Counted from the first letter of the stretch, positions 48,551-60,112 are shown. The stretch is 64,000 bases of DNA from Rosa chinensis (GCF_002994745.2 NC_037091.1:56653612-56717611), one strand, 5' to 3'. Translations and numbers: made by a program. The notes: generated by a model from the letters alone, not told the origin.

Positions 48551-48882
48551 TAAAGAGCATCATCCAATAGTAGAATTTATATTTGAGTTAAATTTAGCTA
48601 GAGTTAAGAAATATAACTATTGATTTAACAATGTTACTCCATCAGTAGTAGCTATTTGTGAGTAATATACTATATTTTATAGAATTTGTAAATTGACATG
48701 TGGACAAAAGAGGAGAGAAAAATATAACTTTTGCTTTAGCTATTCTTGATTGTCTAGCTAAATATAGCTAGTCATTTTAGCTAAAGTTAAATTTAACTTA
48801 ACTTAGCTATAGCTAGTCTGTTGGAGTTGAGTTTTCCTTAAAAAATAGTTATATATAGCTAAATCTGTTGTAGATGCCCTAA
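48551..48882. mobile_element. Harbinger/Tourist-like MITE (copy B), TSD TAA
   Basis: 48554-48879 has ends AGAGCATCATCCAATAG and, on the minus strand from the right, GGGCATCTACAACAG, with TAA on both sides (48551-48553, 48880-48882). The 3-bp TAA/TTA duplication is typical of PIF/Harbinger MITEs. Related copies are at 40556-40812 and 60967-61518. Confidence 0.75.
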
Positions 48883-49088
48883 TATATCATTCAATTCGTC
48901 CAAAATCAAATCTTCTTTGCTTTAATGGTAGCCTAAGCTCCATAAAAATAGCGAATCACGACTTAACTAAAAAAAAAGTAACGATTTATCATGAGATTTA
49001 TATTTTCAAACTGAAAAATTGATGTGCGTAATTGTAGAATTAATGCCAACTAGTATTTAGTCTGGTTGTGAAGACATTTTATCTAGGG
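48883..49088. other. Intergenic
   Basis: Nothing recognised. Confidence 0.3.
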
Positions 49089-49956
49089 GTGAATTGACGA
49101 GAAATTTTTATATGCTACCGTCAAGCCATGTCAACATGTTGACATGGCTTGACGAGTAAATAAAATATTAACAAGTGGGAATATTTATTAAAATGAGATT
49201 ACGCTTCATGAGCAAACTCACACACCGTTGTCCCAAAAACCAGTTTCAATCTCATTGCCTTCTCCACTCTTCCATTAATACCTTCAATTCTAACAAAATT
49301 CATTTATACCTTTTCTTTTCTTTATGCTCCCAGATCTAAACCCAACTCTTCAAAAGTACCATCTTCATTGATTTTCTATTCTAATATTGATTTCATATAT
49401 AGAATAACATTCATATCGGTTTTGGGGTTTTGCACTTTTGTGGAAGGAGGAAGTTTCAAGTTAATTATTTGCAGAGAGACAAAAATGAACATATATAGCA
49501 AGTACCAAGATGAGTGAGAGGTAGAAGAAGAGAAGAAGAAGAAGAAGAAGCGAAGAAGAGGAGGAGGAGGAGGAGGAGGAGGAGGAGGACAAGAAGAAGA
49601 AGAAGAAGAAGAAGAAGAAGAAGAAGAAGGAATTAAGCAAATATAAACAGATCGATGAAGTGATTATATTCATCAAGAGGCAAAAAGGTGGTTTTTATGA
49701 ATAGAGCAAAATTATCCAGTCATTAACATAGGGTTTAGGAATACAATTAGATATAGGGTAAAACATTTGGATATGGGTTGTGTTCATGAACAGACATGTG
49801 AAGACGTAGAGTTGGCTGTCAGGTTGGGAAGATTTTGAGGTGTAATCCCATTTTAAATAAATATTACTACGTGTTAATATTGTATTAACTCGTCAAACCA
49901 TGTTAGCATGCTGACATGGCTTGACCGTAGCACAGAAAAACTTCTCGTGAATTGAC
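49089..49956. mobile_element. MULE-type TIR element (848 bp), 10-bp TSD
   Basis: 49099-49946 has TIRs of about 110 bp (GAGAAATTTTTATATGCTAC versus GAGAAGTTTTTCTGTGCTAC; both contain GTCAAGCCATGTCA and CATG.TTGACGAGT). It is flanked by GTGAATTGAC (49089-49098 and 49947-49956). The first 50 bp of each TIR also form a small hairpin (GTCAAGCCATGTCAACATG / its complement). The interior holds a GAA/GAG microsatellite (49521-49630) and no gene. Confidence 0.85.
49521..49630. repeat. (GAA)n/(GAG)n microsatellite
   Basis: About 110 bp of GAA and GAG triplets inside the MULE at 49099-49946. Confidence 0.95.
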
Positions 49957-52807
49957 AACATTGTCTCGTTATGGTTACAACTTGCATTTAGTTACCAATT
50001 TAGAAGTCAAAACCACATTATACGGCCGGCTCTCTTAATCAGACTATAAATTAGAAGTTAAGTTTTCAACCTGATTTTATATTTGACTAATTAATGGATT
50101 AGAGAAGAGATTCAAATTCTTAAGCAGATGAAGACAAAGATCCACTTTGTGAACCCCATGTGATTATCCGCTTAATCAGCTAACAAAGCAATTATCTAGT
50201 ACTTAACAACCAATCCATCGTCTTTCTCAAGCTTCATACTTGGGAATATCACACTAATCCAGAACCTACCACAACCCCCCCCACCATATTCATTAACTTA
50301 GTAACTGGGCTACTGCTGCGAATAGCTGTAGTGCAACTCAAAAATCTAGGTCGTATCACTCGTATGCCAAAACTTAATTAGTTAACTTCTAACATCAAGT
50401 AACTTCTAACATCAACCTTATCAAGAAGAACTACAGGGTTGTGCGTGGAATTATATATTAAGCTGAGTTGATGGTGAATGCAGATCTAATAAGCGGGCAT
50501 GGCATTAAACAAAAATCACTGGGAAATATTATCTGTGCATTTGGTTTATCTTTTTCCTGTTCATGAACTCATCAGCTAATTAAGCTAGATAGTCAAAAAT
50601 ATTATTCCATGAAATTGGACTTGCTGTTTCTTAATTAGCTTAGAGATCGATGTCAGTGCTTGAATGACGTGCTGCAATTTATGGATATTGATCCTGGAAA
50701 TTATGACTTTATTAGAATACAGCTGATTACATAAATATCTCAGAAAAAAATCAGAGAAAGCTTAGCTCTGTATACCTACTCCATTGAGATGGTGACATGT
50801 ATTCTATAATTAACTGCGAAAAGAGAGTACCCTCTTCCTACCGATTAACTTACTAAACTTTGCTGAAAAATATGGATGAAAAGACATAATATAATGTCGA
50901 GCTACAGGTTGCAAGAGATTTGGATCGTGCGATCCGGGTCGCAGTTCGTCAGGATGACGAGCGATTCTGGTAGCTAATGCAACCAACCAGGCAGATCAAT
51001 ACTCCATACTATTGACTAACTGACGACTGAACCCGAGCCTTACCGCATAGCTTGCAAGTCCATGCGCAACTAATTACAACAACGAGGTATTTGCAAATTT
51101 CAAATATCTACAAAAAACGTCCATGGGTCTAGATATGATATCGATCTTTCTTGATTGAACATATAGAAAATTTTCAATCTCGGTTATTCCATCTCATCCT
51201 GAATGCTAGCAATCGATGTCCAAAGCAGAGGTCTCATTATGCAAGTATCTTAGATTTACAGAACATACTCTATGCAAATGGATTTACATGTCCCTTGCAT
51301 TACGGATTGATTTGTTTCAACTTTCAAGTAATTATACAGAATTATTCATTGTATCACATTGGGGGATAAGATTAAGTTAGTACATTGGACATATTATAAT
51401 TAACTTGCACGTAATTACACTAATTATTGAGGTTTTAAAACTGTGGTGGTGGTTGGACAATTTTGTTTTACACAAGATCCAGTTTATTAATTAGTGTAGT
51501 TCATCAATCTCAGTTTAGTCTTCTCTTGTATAACATTAGTTGTCCTCTAGCACAATGTTAGCAGACACCCTAATTGTAAGTATTCTATCGTTTCTGCTTG
51601 TTCAATCCAAAAATTTTAAATGACTTGGTGGCAAAATTAAGAATCTAAACGATCGAAGGCGGCCCATGATTTATACTGGTTTTGATCGAAACTAATAACA
51701 TTAGTTTATTAATTGATTGTTGCTTAAGTCTTGATTGATTAATTGGATTTATGTGATTGGGACTTGGGATACGTAGCCTGCATTATATCGATCAGTAGGT
51801 ACGGCTTGTTCTTTAAACAAGCTACATTTCCAAAGTATATATCTTCCTCCTCAACATATTGCTTGGGATAATGGGATGTCGTCACTACAAGACAATCATT
51901 CTAATTAAAATATAATCCAGGAGATCGACAAACCCTAGAAAATTTCAGATAATTGAATATATTTTGGTTCTAGCTTATAGTGACGGTGCACCATTAGTAT
52001 CGACACCGAGCTCATGCATTGACCAGTATGCATCACAGAATTCCTAGCCAGTTTACGAGTTACGACTCAACTTGCAAATCCAAATTGCGAACTTGATCAT
52101 CACCTACAAATCTATTCAATTCCAACCTATCGTCACATTTTTTTGGTCCATTAAATTTAACGTATAGTTGCATATATTATACTCTATATTTACGTAGGCT
52201 CGGGACAATAGCTCCAAATGGAGTTATATTGGTAGATCGATGATGGTAGGATGTCCATTAATAGAAATAATGAAGAAATCCTTTTTTTATTTTATTTTAA
52301 AGTACCTTATCTTATGAACCTATCCACAAGCATAAGGTCCCAACTCCAAGCAGGCTGCTTTATTTCTGTGTGCTCTAGTTCTTTAGGGTAACACCGTAAC
52401 AGTCTCTTTCAAGCAAAGCATTTCATTTTTGTGAAATCGTGGGCTAGCTGTCTTCAACAATCTCCCTTATGATATGAAGGATATATAGTAGATGCCCAGC
52501 GACAATGAAAAAGAAACACAGGATTTTGGATACATACATCCAAGGTCAAACCAAATCAGTCCAAACGAGAGAGAAAAAAGAAAAAGAAAAGAGAAGAAGA
52601 GAAAAGCAGCGGTTCTAATTCAACCATCGATCCTTTAATTTGTATTTACTCTGTCATGAATTATGGAGAGTATTCTGAATCTATATGTGTATCTGTAATT
52701 ACTGAAGGAGGCTTAAAAAAAGAATGCGGTGATCATTATCAAATGACCTTTTGTTGTGAGGATGTAATAACCGATATTTAAGATAAGTTGGCACAGTGAA
52801 GCAGCGA
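49957..52807. other. Long intergenic region, no gene recognised
   Basis: AT-rich with only short open frames (longest about 72 codons at 51151-51369, no domain). No transposon ends, RNA gene or conserved motif could be identified. Confidence 0.45.
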
Positions 52808-52879
52808 GCCCCTATAGCTCAGTGGTAGAGCGTCAGTCTTGTAAACTGAAGGTCTGTAGTTCGATCCTGCATGGGGGCA
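52808..52879 (+). tRNA. tRNA-Thr (anticodon UGU)
   Basis: 72-nt cloverleaf: acceptor GCCCCTA/TGGGGGC (one T-G pair), D arm GCTC/GAGC, anticodon stem TCAGT/ACTGA with loop CTTGTAA (anticodon TGT), T arm TGTAG/CTGCA with loop TTCGATC, and discriminator A. The A box (TAGCTCAGTGG) and B box (AGTTCGATCCT) are good. A run of eight or more T (from 52882) follows as the Pol III terminator. No intron. The CCA is not encoded, as expected for a nuclear gene. It does not look like the chloroplast trnT genes I remember. Confidence 0.93.
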
Positions 52880-53120
52880 TTTTTTTTTATTCTACAAATC
52901 TTGACCGAACGCAAATTAAACGGATTGAAGTTAATGAACCCATCGTTTTATTTTAGATTTTAGACATTACAGATCTACAAACTTTAGTCATTCAATGAGG
53001 TTGAGGTTGGGGTTGGGCACGTTTGATTTGGGGACATGGACAAAGATAACGGGGGTGGGACACTATACTTGATTAAATAGTATGATTTTAAGAGTTAAAG
53101 TGGACATGTTCTAATTTGAA

Positions 53121-53693
53121 TATGAGACTAGAGCTGTCAATGGGTCGTGTCGGGTTAAGGTATTTGTCGTGTCGCAAGATATAAACTCAAACCCAACCCA
53201 TTTAATAATCGTGTCAAAAATTTAAACTCAGACCCAACCTATTTATTAAACGGGTTACCCGTTTCCAACCCACTTAACCCATTTAATAAATAAGTCGTGT
53301 CTTGTTAGACAAAATGACTCATTTAAGCGTTAATAATGAGACCCATTTAACTAAAAAAATGCATAAATTGATTAAATTCACTAAAAACTCCACAAAATGA
53401 AAATAAATAAATAATTATATATAATTCATAAATAATTAAAAAGCCAAATATTTCAAATTATCTAATCCTATGATCAAAAATGTCCAACGTCCAAAATTTC
53501 AAGAAGAAATATAGCACAATCGGGTTGTACGGGTTCACTTCGTGTTGGCGGGTTGACCCGTGGCCGACCCATTTATTAAATGGGTCATGGCGGGTTGACC
53601 CACCACTGACCCGCTTTTTAATCGTGCGAGTTCAACCCGCTTTATTTCGTGCGGGTTTCGAGTCGTGTCAGAATTGACAGCCCTATCTGAGAC
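53121..53693. mobile_element. hAT-type MITE (557 bp), 8-bp TSD
   Basis: 53129-53685 has ends TAGAGCTGTCAA and, from the right on the minus strand, TAGGGCTGTCAA. The long TIRs are rich in GGGTTGACCC and GTGTCGGGTT. Flanks TATGAGAC (53121-53128) and TCTGAGAC (53686-53693) match at 7 of 8 positions. The neighbouring duplicate (near 55185) has the empty site TTTGAGACGAGAT. Confidence 0.9.
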
Positions 53694-53809
53694 CAGATAT
53701 TTACTTGATGGTAAGATTTATTTTGGTTTTTTTTCATAAATGAGGTAAAGTAATTCCTAACTGTATTCTTACAAAACACGAGAAAGAAAAACCTCCAAAA
53801 GTCGGATAA

Positions 53810-54959
53810 TTAAAGACGAGTCTTTCTTAATGTACCCAGCAAATATCTAAGTATACACAGAAAATTTTTTACACCCAGCAAATCAAGTTTTCCGATAATA
53901 CCCATATTTTTAATTAAACCCAGCAAAGATGAAGAATAACAAATCCAGCAACCTCCTTCGTTCTTCTGAGTTGAAAATCAGTAATCAAAATCACCAACAT
54001 CATAAACACAAAAACTCAACAACACATTATTTGATTAAATTTCTCGGCTATCTCCAATTGGGTCTTTTGAAGAGCTCAAAACCCCCAATTTTAACACCAA
54101 AAAACAAGTAAAAAGTTGCAAATATTAGACAAAATAGACGACGGGCCGTGTCGTCAAGGTCAGGTAGTAGCAAGAAAGCTGGAAATTCTAAGACGTGTTC
54201 GCAGAGCAAGAAGAATGTAGCGAATGAGTTGTTGATGGTAAATGACCAGGGAGGCACGTTTGAGTTGCCTACAAGGATGAGGAAATTCTAAGAAGTTTTC
54301 GCAGAGCAAGAAGAATGTAGCGAATGAGTTGTTGATGGTAAATGACCAGGGAGGCACGTTCGCAGAGCAAGAAGACGGTTTCGCAGAGAAAGAAGAATGT
54401 AGCGAATGAGTTGTTGATGGTAAATGACCAGGGAGGCACGTTTGAGCAAGAAGAATCGGGCGGAGGTTTTGGGAAATGGAGGATTGGGGTCAGCTTACAA
54501 GGATGTGATGGGTACTGGGTTTTCTATGTTGGTGAAGAGGATGAGGGAGATGAATATAGTTGGGAGAGATGGAATTGATACTAAAATGAGAAGGTATGGA
54601 AAATTTAGGATTCGTATACCCTTGCGACTTCTGTGTCCTTGTGCCATATGATTTCCCCAAGATATTCCTTGGATTATTGCCCTCATTCTCCAATTGAAAC
54701 TCGAAAGGCCCAGCTCGAAAAGCAACATATCAGCATTTGGAAGGTAGATATAGAATTCATATTCTTCATCTTAGGAGAGAAGAGTTTGCTGGGTTTGTCA
54801 ATCTTCATCTTGATAAAGTTTTTCTGGATTTGAAATAAGGGTATTATCGGAAAACTAATTTGGTGTAGTTAGAGATTTTATGATTTTGTTGGGTGTAAAA
54901 AGTTTACTGGATTTATTTTTAGATATTTACTGGGTATATTTAGAAAAGCTCTTAAAGAC
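53810..54959 (+). mobile_element. Pack-MULE (1134 bp) carrying a receptor-kinase fragment
   Basis: 53818-54951 has TIRs of about 85 bp (GAGTCTTTCTTAATGTACCCAG-like at left; GAGCTTTTCTAAATATACCC from the right, both followed by AAATATCTAA and later TTTTCCGATAATACCC). It is flanked by TTAAAGAC (53810-53817, 54952-54959); with one mismatch the duplication is 9 bp. The interior holds a 100-bp tandem repeat and a kinase-domain fragment. The neighbouring duplicate keeps the empty site near 55300. Confidence 0.88.
54181..54624 (+). pseudogene. Captured fragment of a pollen-receptor-like kinase (PRK) gene
   Basis: 54457-54624 reads AEVLGNGGLGSAYKDVMG, then LVKRMREMNIVGRDGID and KMRRYGKF. This corresponds to the glycine-rich ATP loop (GNGGLGSAYK) and the lysine strand (VKRMREMN) of plant PRK-type LRR receptor kinases. 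Just upstream the peptide NELLMVNDQGGTFELP, the expected VNDEKG.FGLPDLMKA-type lead-in, is repeated: copies of TTCGCAGAG...GGCACGTT start near 54198, 54298 and 54379, with a partial copy at 54359. The full kinase core is absent, so it is a non-functional captured exon piece. The family was assigned from memory of the motif. Confidence 0.7.
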
Positions 54960-56212
54960 TCTCTAACAAAATGCACGGTTGGAATCATAAACTTACTTCA
55001 CTAGTTTAGCCAAAAATTGAAGAAAGTTGGTCACCGATGGCAACCGTTACAGTTGCTCATTCAATGAGGTTGGGCTTGGGCACGTTTGATTTGGGGACAT
55101 GGACAAAGACAATGGGGGTGGGACACTACTTAATTAAATAGTATAAAGTAGATATGTTCCAATTTAGATTTGAGACGAGATATTTACTTGATGGTTAGAT
55201 ATATTATGCTTTTTTTATTTTTTATTTTTTTATAAAGAAGGTAAAGTAATTCCCAACCGTATTCTTACCAAACACGAGAAAGAAAAACCTCTAAAAGTCG
55301 GATGATTAAAGACTCTCTAACAAAATGCACGGTTTGAATCATAAACTTACTTCACTAGTTTAGCCAAAACTTGAAGAAAGTTGTTCACCGATGGTAACCG
55401 TTACAGTTGCTGATGAAGCTTACTGATGAAAGTTGGTTCAGCCATTAACTCATTGGAATGATTTCCCAGAATTTAAACCCAAACCCATCCATCACAATAT
55501 AACTCCGGGCCCTTTCCATCTTTACACATATGCAGAAAAGCCCAGACCCACACTCCCACAGTGTCATTTTGGATATATTACAAAACCAAAAGGGCTCTCT
55601 CGTAGATCCAAACCCTCTGCATTTCACTATATAGCTTCACCCCTAAACCCCAGAGCCCCATCGCCGCTCTTCTTTCCTGTAAGCATTTGCATCTTCATCT
55701 CTTTTGTATTCGAATTAGAGACTTGCTCTAGGGTTTTAGAACAGCTTCAGGGTTTTAGAATTGATTCATAGTTTTTGGGTCGCTTTCGATAGGCGTTACG
55801 TTCATCGGCTGGTCTATAAATCCAGAGGGACGTGTCAACGGAAGCGTATATTAAACTTCGATCGATACCCAATTTTCTCAAAACCGGCTACGCATTATTG
55901 TTCGTAGTCTGGGTAAATTTTTTGTTGGGTCGAGGTCGAGATAATTTTTCATAAAATCAATTTTGGGTTTTTTGTTTTGTTTTTGTTTGATATCATTGTT
56001 GCTTTATAATGGTGAACTCCCTGTTAATTTCGATTGGTTGGGGATGTTCAAGTTTCCAAAGCATAGAGTAATATTGTTGCCAGTATTAAACAGCACCGTG
56101 CATATTTGCTTGCACTGTGTTACCTGTCTCCTGGTACATGTTTTATCTTCTTCACCAAGTTTTTCAAATTCTGAATCTGTAACTCTGATGTTTGAATTTT
56201 GCATCCAGAAGT

Positions 56213-56302
56213 GTGCAGTGACGAGGCTTTTTTGCGGACTAGAGTTTATGATCTGGGTTCTTCACCCAGAAGTTGATTACAAACCCTTGGCTGTCTGAGC
56301 AC
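56213..56302 (+). ncRNA. Candidate C/D-type snoRNA 1
   Basis: Terminal stem GTGC/GCAC, C-box-like GTGACGA (one change from RUGAUGA) at 56218-56224, D box CTGA at 56295-56298, and an internal hairpin CTGGGT-TCTTC-ACCCAG near 56254. Target unknown. Weak candidate. Confidence 0.3.
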
Positions 56303-56404
56303 CCAAAACCAATTTCTAAAGGCACTTTTTTCCTATCCTGATGTCTCTGTTTTGTTTTGCAAGTATTCAAGTCTTGTGTGATTTATTGTTTTCGACATAT
56401 AAAT

Positions 56405-56476
56405 GGGGCTTATGATGAAAATTTAATCATCTTAGCGGATTTCCGTGAGATCGTAGTGTCAATGATCTGATTGTTA
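56405..56476 (+). ncRNA. Candidate C/D-type snoRNA 2
   Basis: Consensus C box ATGATGA (about 56413-56419) and D box CTGA (about 56467-56470), spaced about 50 nt apart. No clear terminal stem. The guide region would be the bases before the D box (GTGTCAATGAT). Weak candidate. Confidence 0.3.
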
Positions 56477-56540
56477 CACACACTGAAGTAAAGGATATGA
56501 AACGACTTGCAATGTTTTGTGCAATTTAAATGAAATGGAC

Positions 56541-56900
56541 TAGTAGTAGACAAGAAGCTCTGTAATGATATCGATGGCAATATGGCATTGTCAATCCAAC
56601 TGACCAGTAATGACCAAGGTGCAGAGTGCCATTATAGAACATCAGATTAGAAAACGGTGATCCATATATTTGAAAAGAAAATGAATACTGAAATTTATTC
56701 ATTGTAATAAAATTGTAACAATAAGCAAAAACACACACTGGAATAGGCTCCTTTACCACAAGAGGTAAGGACCTACAGATGTTGAATTTATTATCATAGT
56801 AGTATAGTAGAAGCAGCTGCAGAAGCTGCTAGTTTATAGTGAAAATCCGAGCCAATGCACCTTTGGAATGAAGCATGGCCGGTGGTGTTGATGATCAACC
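56541..56900. other. 3' flank of the SEO gene
   Basis: Sequence downstream (minus strand) of the SEO stop codon, presumably 3' UTR and intergenic. No other feature seen. Confidence 0.5.
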
Positions 56901-59900
56901 TCAATCAGTGCAGCAGCGGAACATGGCGTACCTCTCCATGAGACGACCACATTCAGCACAGGCCACCGTCTCAGGCATGATGCCGGTTGCAGGCAGTATG
57001 AGACTGGTGCAGTGATGTGGGGCGCTCTTGTACACCCCAAGAAGATATTCATTCAGTGCAGGAGTGAACCCCATCTCAGTGTGCCTAATCTTCCAAATCT
57101 TGAAGTCGTTCATGCTCTTCAACATGTGATCCCCATTACCCTTAGACATGTCTGATGAAGGAAGCCCGATCAGAGCCCACCCCCGATCGCTAGAACCGAA
57201 GCTCAGCAGTGATACAATCCCCTGCATTATGATGTCGTTTTTTATGTTATCGTCCCTGAAGTTAGCCCTGGACAGCTCACTCATAAGCTGTCCTTTGGAC
57301 TGCCACATGCTCTCAAGACGAACCCAGAAGAACCAAATGAGGTTCCAGTCGATGGTGTGGCTTAGCCTCTCCTCCTTAATAACACGGATGATGTCTCTGG
57401 CCATTCGCTCCTTCTGCTTGCTCTTGCCAAGATAGAGCAACTCTAATTCGATACCAGCTTCCAAGGCAACTTCTTTTGCAGACCTTGTGAAGCTTCGGAT
57501 CCAGTTAATGTCTTCCCCGCCATACAAGCAAATGTACTTCCTTTCCGAAATCTGCAAACGAAACAAAGTATGCAACATTTTTAAATGTTTAAATTGCACA
57601 GCAGTTTGATATAAAGCCGATGTGAATTGTCAATTTTTACGTACCCAGTTAAGTAGAGTTTGATCGATGGCATCTGCCAAAAGCTCAATCCTCCAGGTCT
57701 CTTCTTCCCAGAGCAATCTCTCTCTGTTGCTTGTGAATGGGTATGCTGCACTTCCGAAAACACACATCATGTGAACAGCATTGGTGTGCACTATTTTGCC
57801 TTGAGGGTCCATCACCACAAGCAGAGGCTTCTTCACAAAGTTCCATTTCTTCTGGTGCCTGATGTACTTCACCACAATCGGAGACACAACCGAAGGGTGG
57901 TAGACAGTGTACCATTCCATGCCATTTCTAAGTTCCTCAAACTGCAGCTGCTTGGCTTCAGTCCAATTGTCCACAATTGGAACCCAGACAATCTCGTACT
58001 GGCTCTCTGGCCTTTGTGGGAACTGGCGTTTCTCCGAGTACATTTGATGAGCAATCAGGTACTCATTTTCCTGGGTGATGTCCAGGTCTGAAATCATCAG
58101 TATCACCACCTTCCTCCTCAGCACATCAATGTCAACCTGTCATAGTTCAATTACATAAAATGAGGATAGATAGATATACATGTACATTTTGTTTTTTTGT
58201 TCTTCTTTTTTTTAGGGATAGTGGAGAAATTGATTGAGATATTAAAGCAAACCCTCTTCTTGTTGTAGCCATCATAGAGTGCAGGTTGGTCATCCTTGTA
58301 AAACAAAACCCTCAGAGGCTTGGAGTTATCAATATGTGGTGACTCTAAGATGCGTGCAATTGCATTGAATGCTTCTTCATCTCTGAACTTCTCTGCATTT
58401 CACCATTAGAACATAACTGGTTAGGCACAAAAAAATAGGAATTCTGTTTAATAACACTCTGTACATCTGATTAGCTAAGACTCACGAATGAGTTGATAGA
58501 GTCTGTTTAGGTTCTCCTCAAGATGGTTGTATATGTTTTCGAGCTTGTGTGCCAAGGATGATAGTTCCCATGCCTCTGTTACGTACCTATGAGAAATCAA
58601 ATACAATGGAAATAAGTAATGAATCATTAATTCATTGTCAAATGTGTACTTACTGGTGTAGACATAGAGGAACTTACTCTGGATCAGAGCCAGTGATCCC
58701 TAAAAGTTGTGATTCAAGAATGACTATACTCCTGACAGTCCAGTAAACAGCAGTGGGGATATGATTAGTGGGAGATGTAGCTTTGATTTCAGCAGTTAAG
58801 TGGGGGTCGCGGTGAAGGTCCTGTAAATGAACAATGATCTTGGTCACCTTGAGCACGGCTCTAACCAGATTGTTGTATGCTTCAAACTTAGGTCTTAAAC
58901 TAGTCCCAGATCGTTCTAGTATCTCTTGCATTTGCTTCAGTTGTCCGACGGCTTTGGCCAGTGCGTTGGTGGTGAAAAGCTGAGCCACAAGCCAAAATTC
59001 ACCATCTTTGATCGCAAAAGATGCTAAGGCAAGCACCACCTTTTCGTCCCAATCGTAGTGCTGGACCCTCTCTAAAATATCCATGGTGGTCTTGCTTGCA
59101 TCTACCCCTGTTAGCGACTTGCTAAGTATCTGTATGTCAAGGTGGACATCAATCAACAAACAGTAAGAGCAGATTTAACACTAGCTTTAGTACCACTAGT
59201 TCTTGTTCTACTTGTGTGAGAGATGCTGTCAGTAATGTGATCGGTGAATCAGTAAAGCGAATGCAGTATAAATAGTTTTATTGAATGCAGACCTCGCTGG
59301 AAATTTCATTAAGAATGCTGGTTGGAACATCGATGCTGTCGTGGAGGCTACTCAGGCTAGCATGGATGGCCTTCTCATGTTCCAAAGTATCCACATGTGC
59401 AGTTGCAGGTACGAGACCTCCCTAAGACACAAACAAATCCACAATTGATATACTCACTAGCAACCTCGCAAACTAAACTGGTAGATAAATCATTTATATA
59501 TAATTACATATATGAACTCATCAGCATTTAAGAGCAAGTGATCATACATACCGGAACAACAGTGCCATGGATGTCAAGTGGTTTGTTGACACGAGCCAGA
59601 ATGGCCTCGATTGTTTGGAGAACCTGCTTGACAAGTAGAAGAGGCACATCGTAGGGACGTTCATGCGATCTATCAGTCATCAGAATTTGGTTGGTCAATG
59701 TATTGTCATCTGATGATGCTGAATACTGACGACGATCTCTACCGAGCTGAGTAGCTGGAGTAGTACGGTAGCCGTCTCCTCCTCTGCCTAGGTAGTTGTC
59801 TCCTCCTCTTCCCGGGTAGTTGTCTCCTCCTCGGCCTAGGACAGTGGCGGGCGCCCTAGTTTGAGGCACAAGGGCACTTTGAGGTGCAGGGGCACTTTGA

Positions 59901-60112
59901 GGTACAAGGGCAGTACTTTGAGGCACAAGGCTGGGATTTTGTTGAGGCACAAGGCTGGGATTTTGTTGAGGCAGAAGGCTGGGAGTTTGTTGAGGCGCAA
60001 GGCCGGCAGTTTGAGGTACAAGGCCGGCACTCTGAGGTGCAAGGGTGTCTTGACGGGGTGCAGCAAGGGTGCTTTGAAAGTTGACCCTAGGGGTTTGAGG
60101 TTGAAGGGCCAT
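56901..60112 (-). CDS. Sieve element occlusion (SEO) protein, 841 aa, 7 exons
   Basis: Phloem P-protein subunit that forms filaments in sieve elements and helps seal wounded sieve tubes. Minus-strand exons: 60112-59552, 59421-59293, 59129-58678, 58586-58486, 58392-58253, 58136-57645 and 57551-56901. All have GT/AG borders with fitting phases and sum to 842 codons with the stop. The N-terminus (about 1-110) is unusual: imperfect copies of a Pro-Gln-x8 type repeat (LVPQQNPS, LAPQSAG) and three GRGGDNY-like repeats. Then come the SEO N-terminal domain (VKQVLQTIEAILARVNKPLD), a thioredoxin-like middle (KPLLVVMDPQGKIVHTNA), and the C-terminal domain ending in the Cys motif ACAECGRLMERY...RCCTD. 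Typical SEO proteins are about 650-750 aa; the extra length is the N-terminal repeat region. A second SEO gene lies upstream in the same orientation. Confidence 0.95.
59790..60080 (-). repeat. Coding repeats in SEO exon 1
   Basis: Degenerate units of about 24-36 bp encode PQQNPSLV/PQSAGLV-type peptides (about 59850-60080), followed by three 27-bp units encoding GRGGDNY(P/L) (about 59770-59840). Confidence 0.85.

Larger units (their letters stand above)
52988..55411. repeat. Tandem duplication (354-bp unit); first copy carries two transposons
   Basis: Copy 2 is continuous at 55058-55411. Copy 1 runs 52988-53128, is broken by a hAT MITE, continues 53694-53817, is broken by a Pack-MULE, and ends 54952-55057. 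Shared blocks include GGGCACGTTTGATTTGGGGA, GAGATATTTACTTGATGGT/CAGATATTTACTTGATGGT, CACGAGAAAGAAAAACCTC, CTCTCTAACAAAATGCACGG and CCGTTACAGTTGCT. Copy 2 therefore shows both sites before insertion. Confidence 0.92.
55480..56540 (+). ncRNA. Putative non-coding transcript with growth-type promoter (possible snoRNA host)
   Basis: The upstream part has telo-box-like AAACCC motifs (near 55611 and 55650), site II-like GGGCCC and AGCCCAG motifs (about 55507-55545), and a TATA box CTATATAGC near 55629, followed by a donor CCT|GTAAGC near 55678. This combination is known from plant ribosomal-protein and snoRNA genes. No convincing protein follows: frames are short and start without conservation that I recognise. 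Two snoRNA-like segments lie within it. The reading as a host transcript is inference. Confidence 0.35.

Noticed and set aside
49461..49676. Frame encoding Phe/Ser/Leu runs
   Set aside because: Translation of the GAA/GAG microsatellite.
52808..52879. Possible chloroplast-derived tRNA insertion
   Set aside because: The sequence does not look like the plastid trnT genes I know; good A/B boxes and a T-run indicate a nuclear Pol III gene.
55433..55771. 112-codon frame as a protein gene
   Set aside because: It starts upstream of the TATA box and crosses the likely transcription start and splice donor; no recognisable domain.
57660..58091. 143-codon plus-strand frame in the SEO gene
   Set aside because: Antisense of SEO exon 6.
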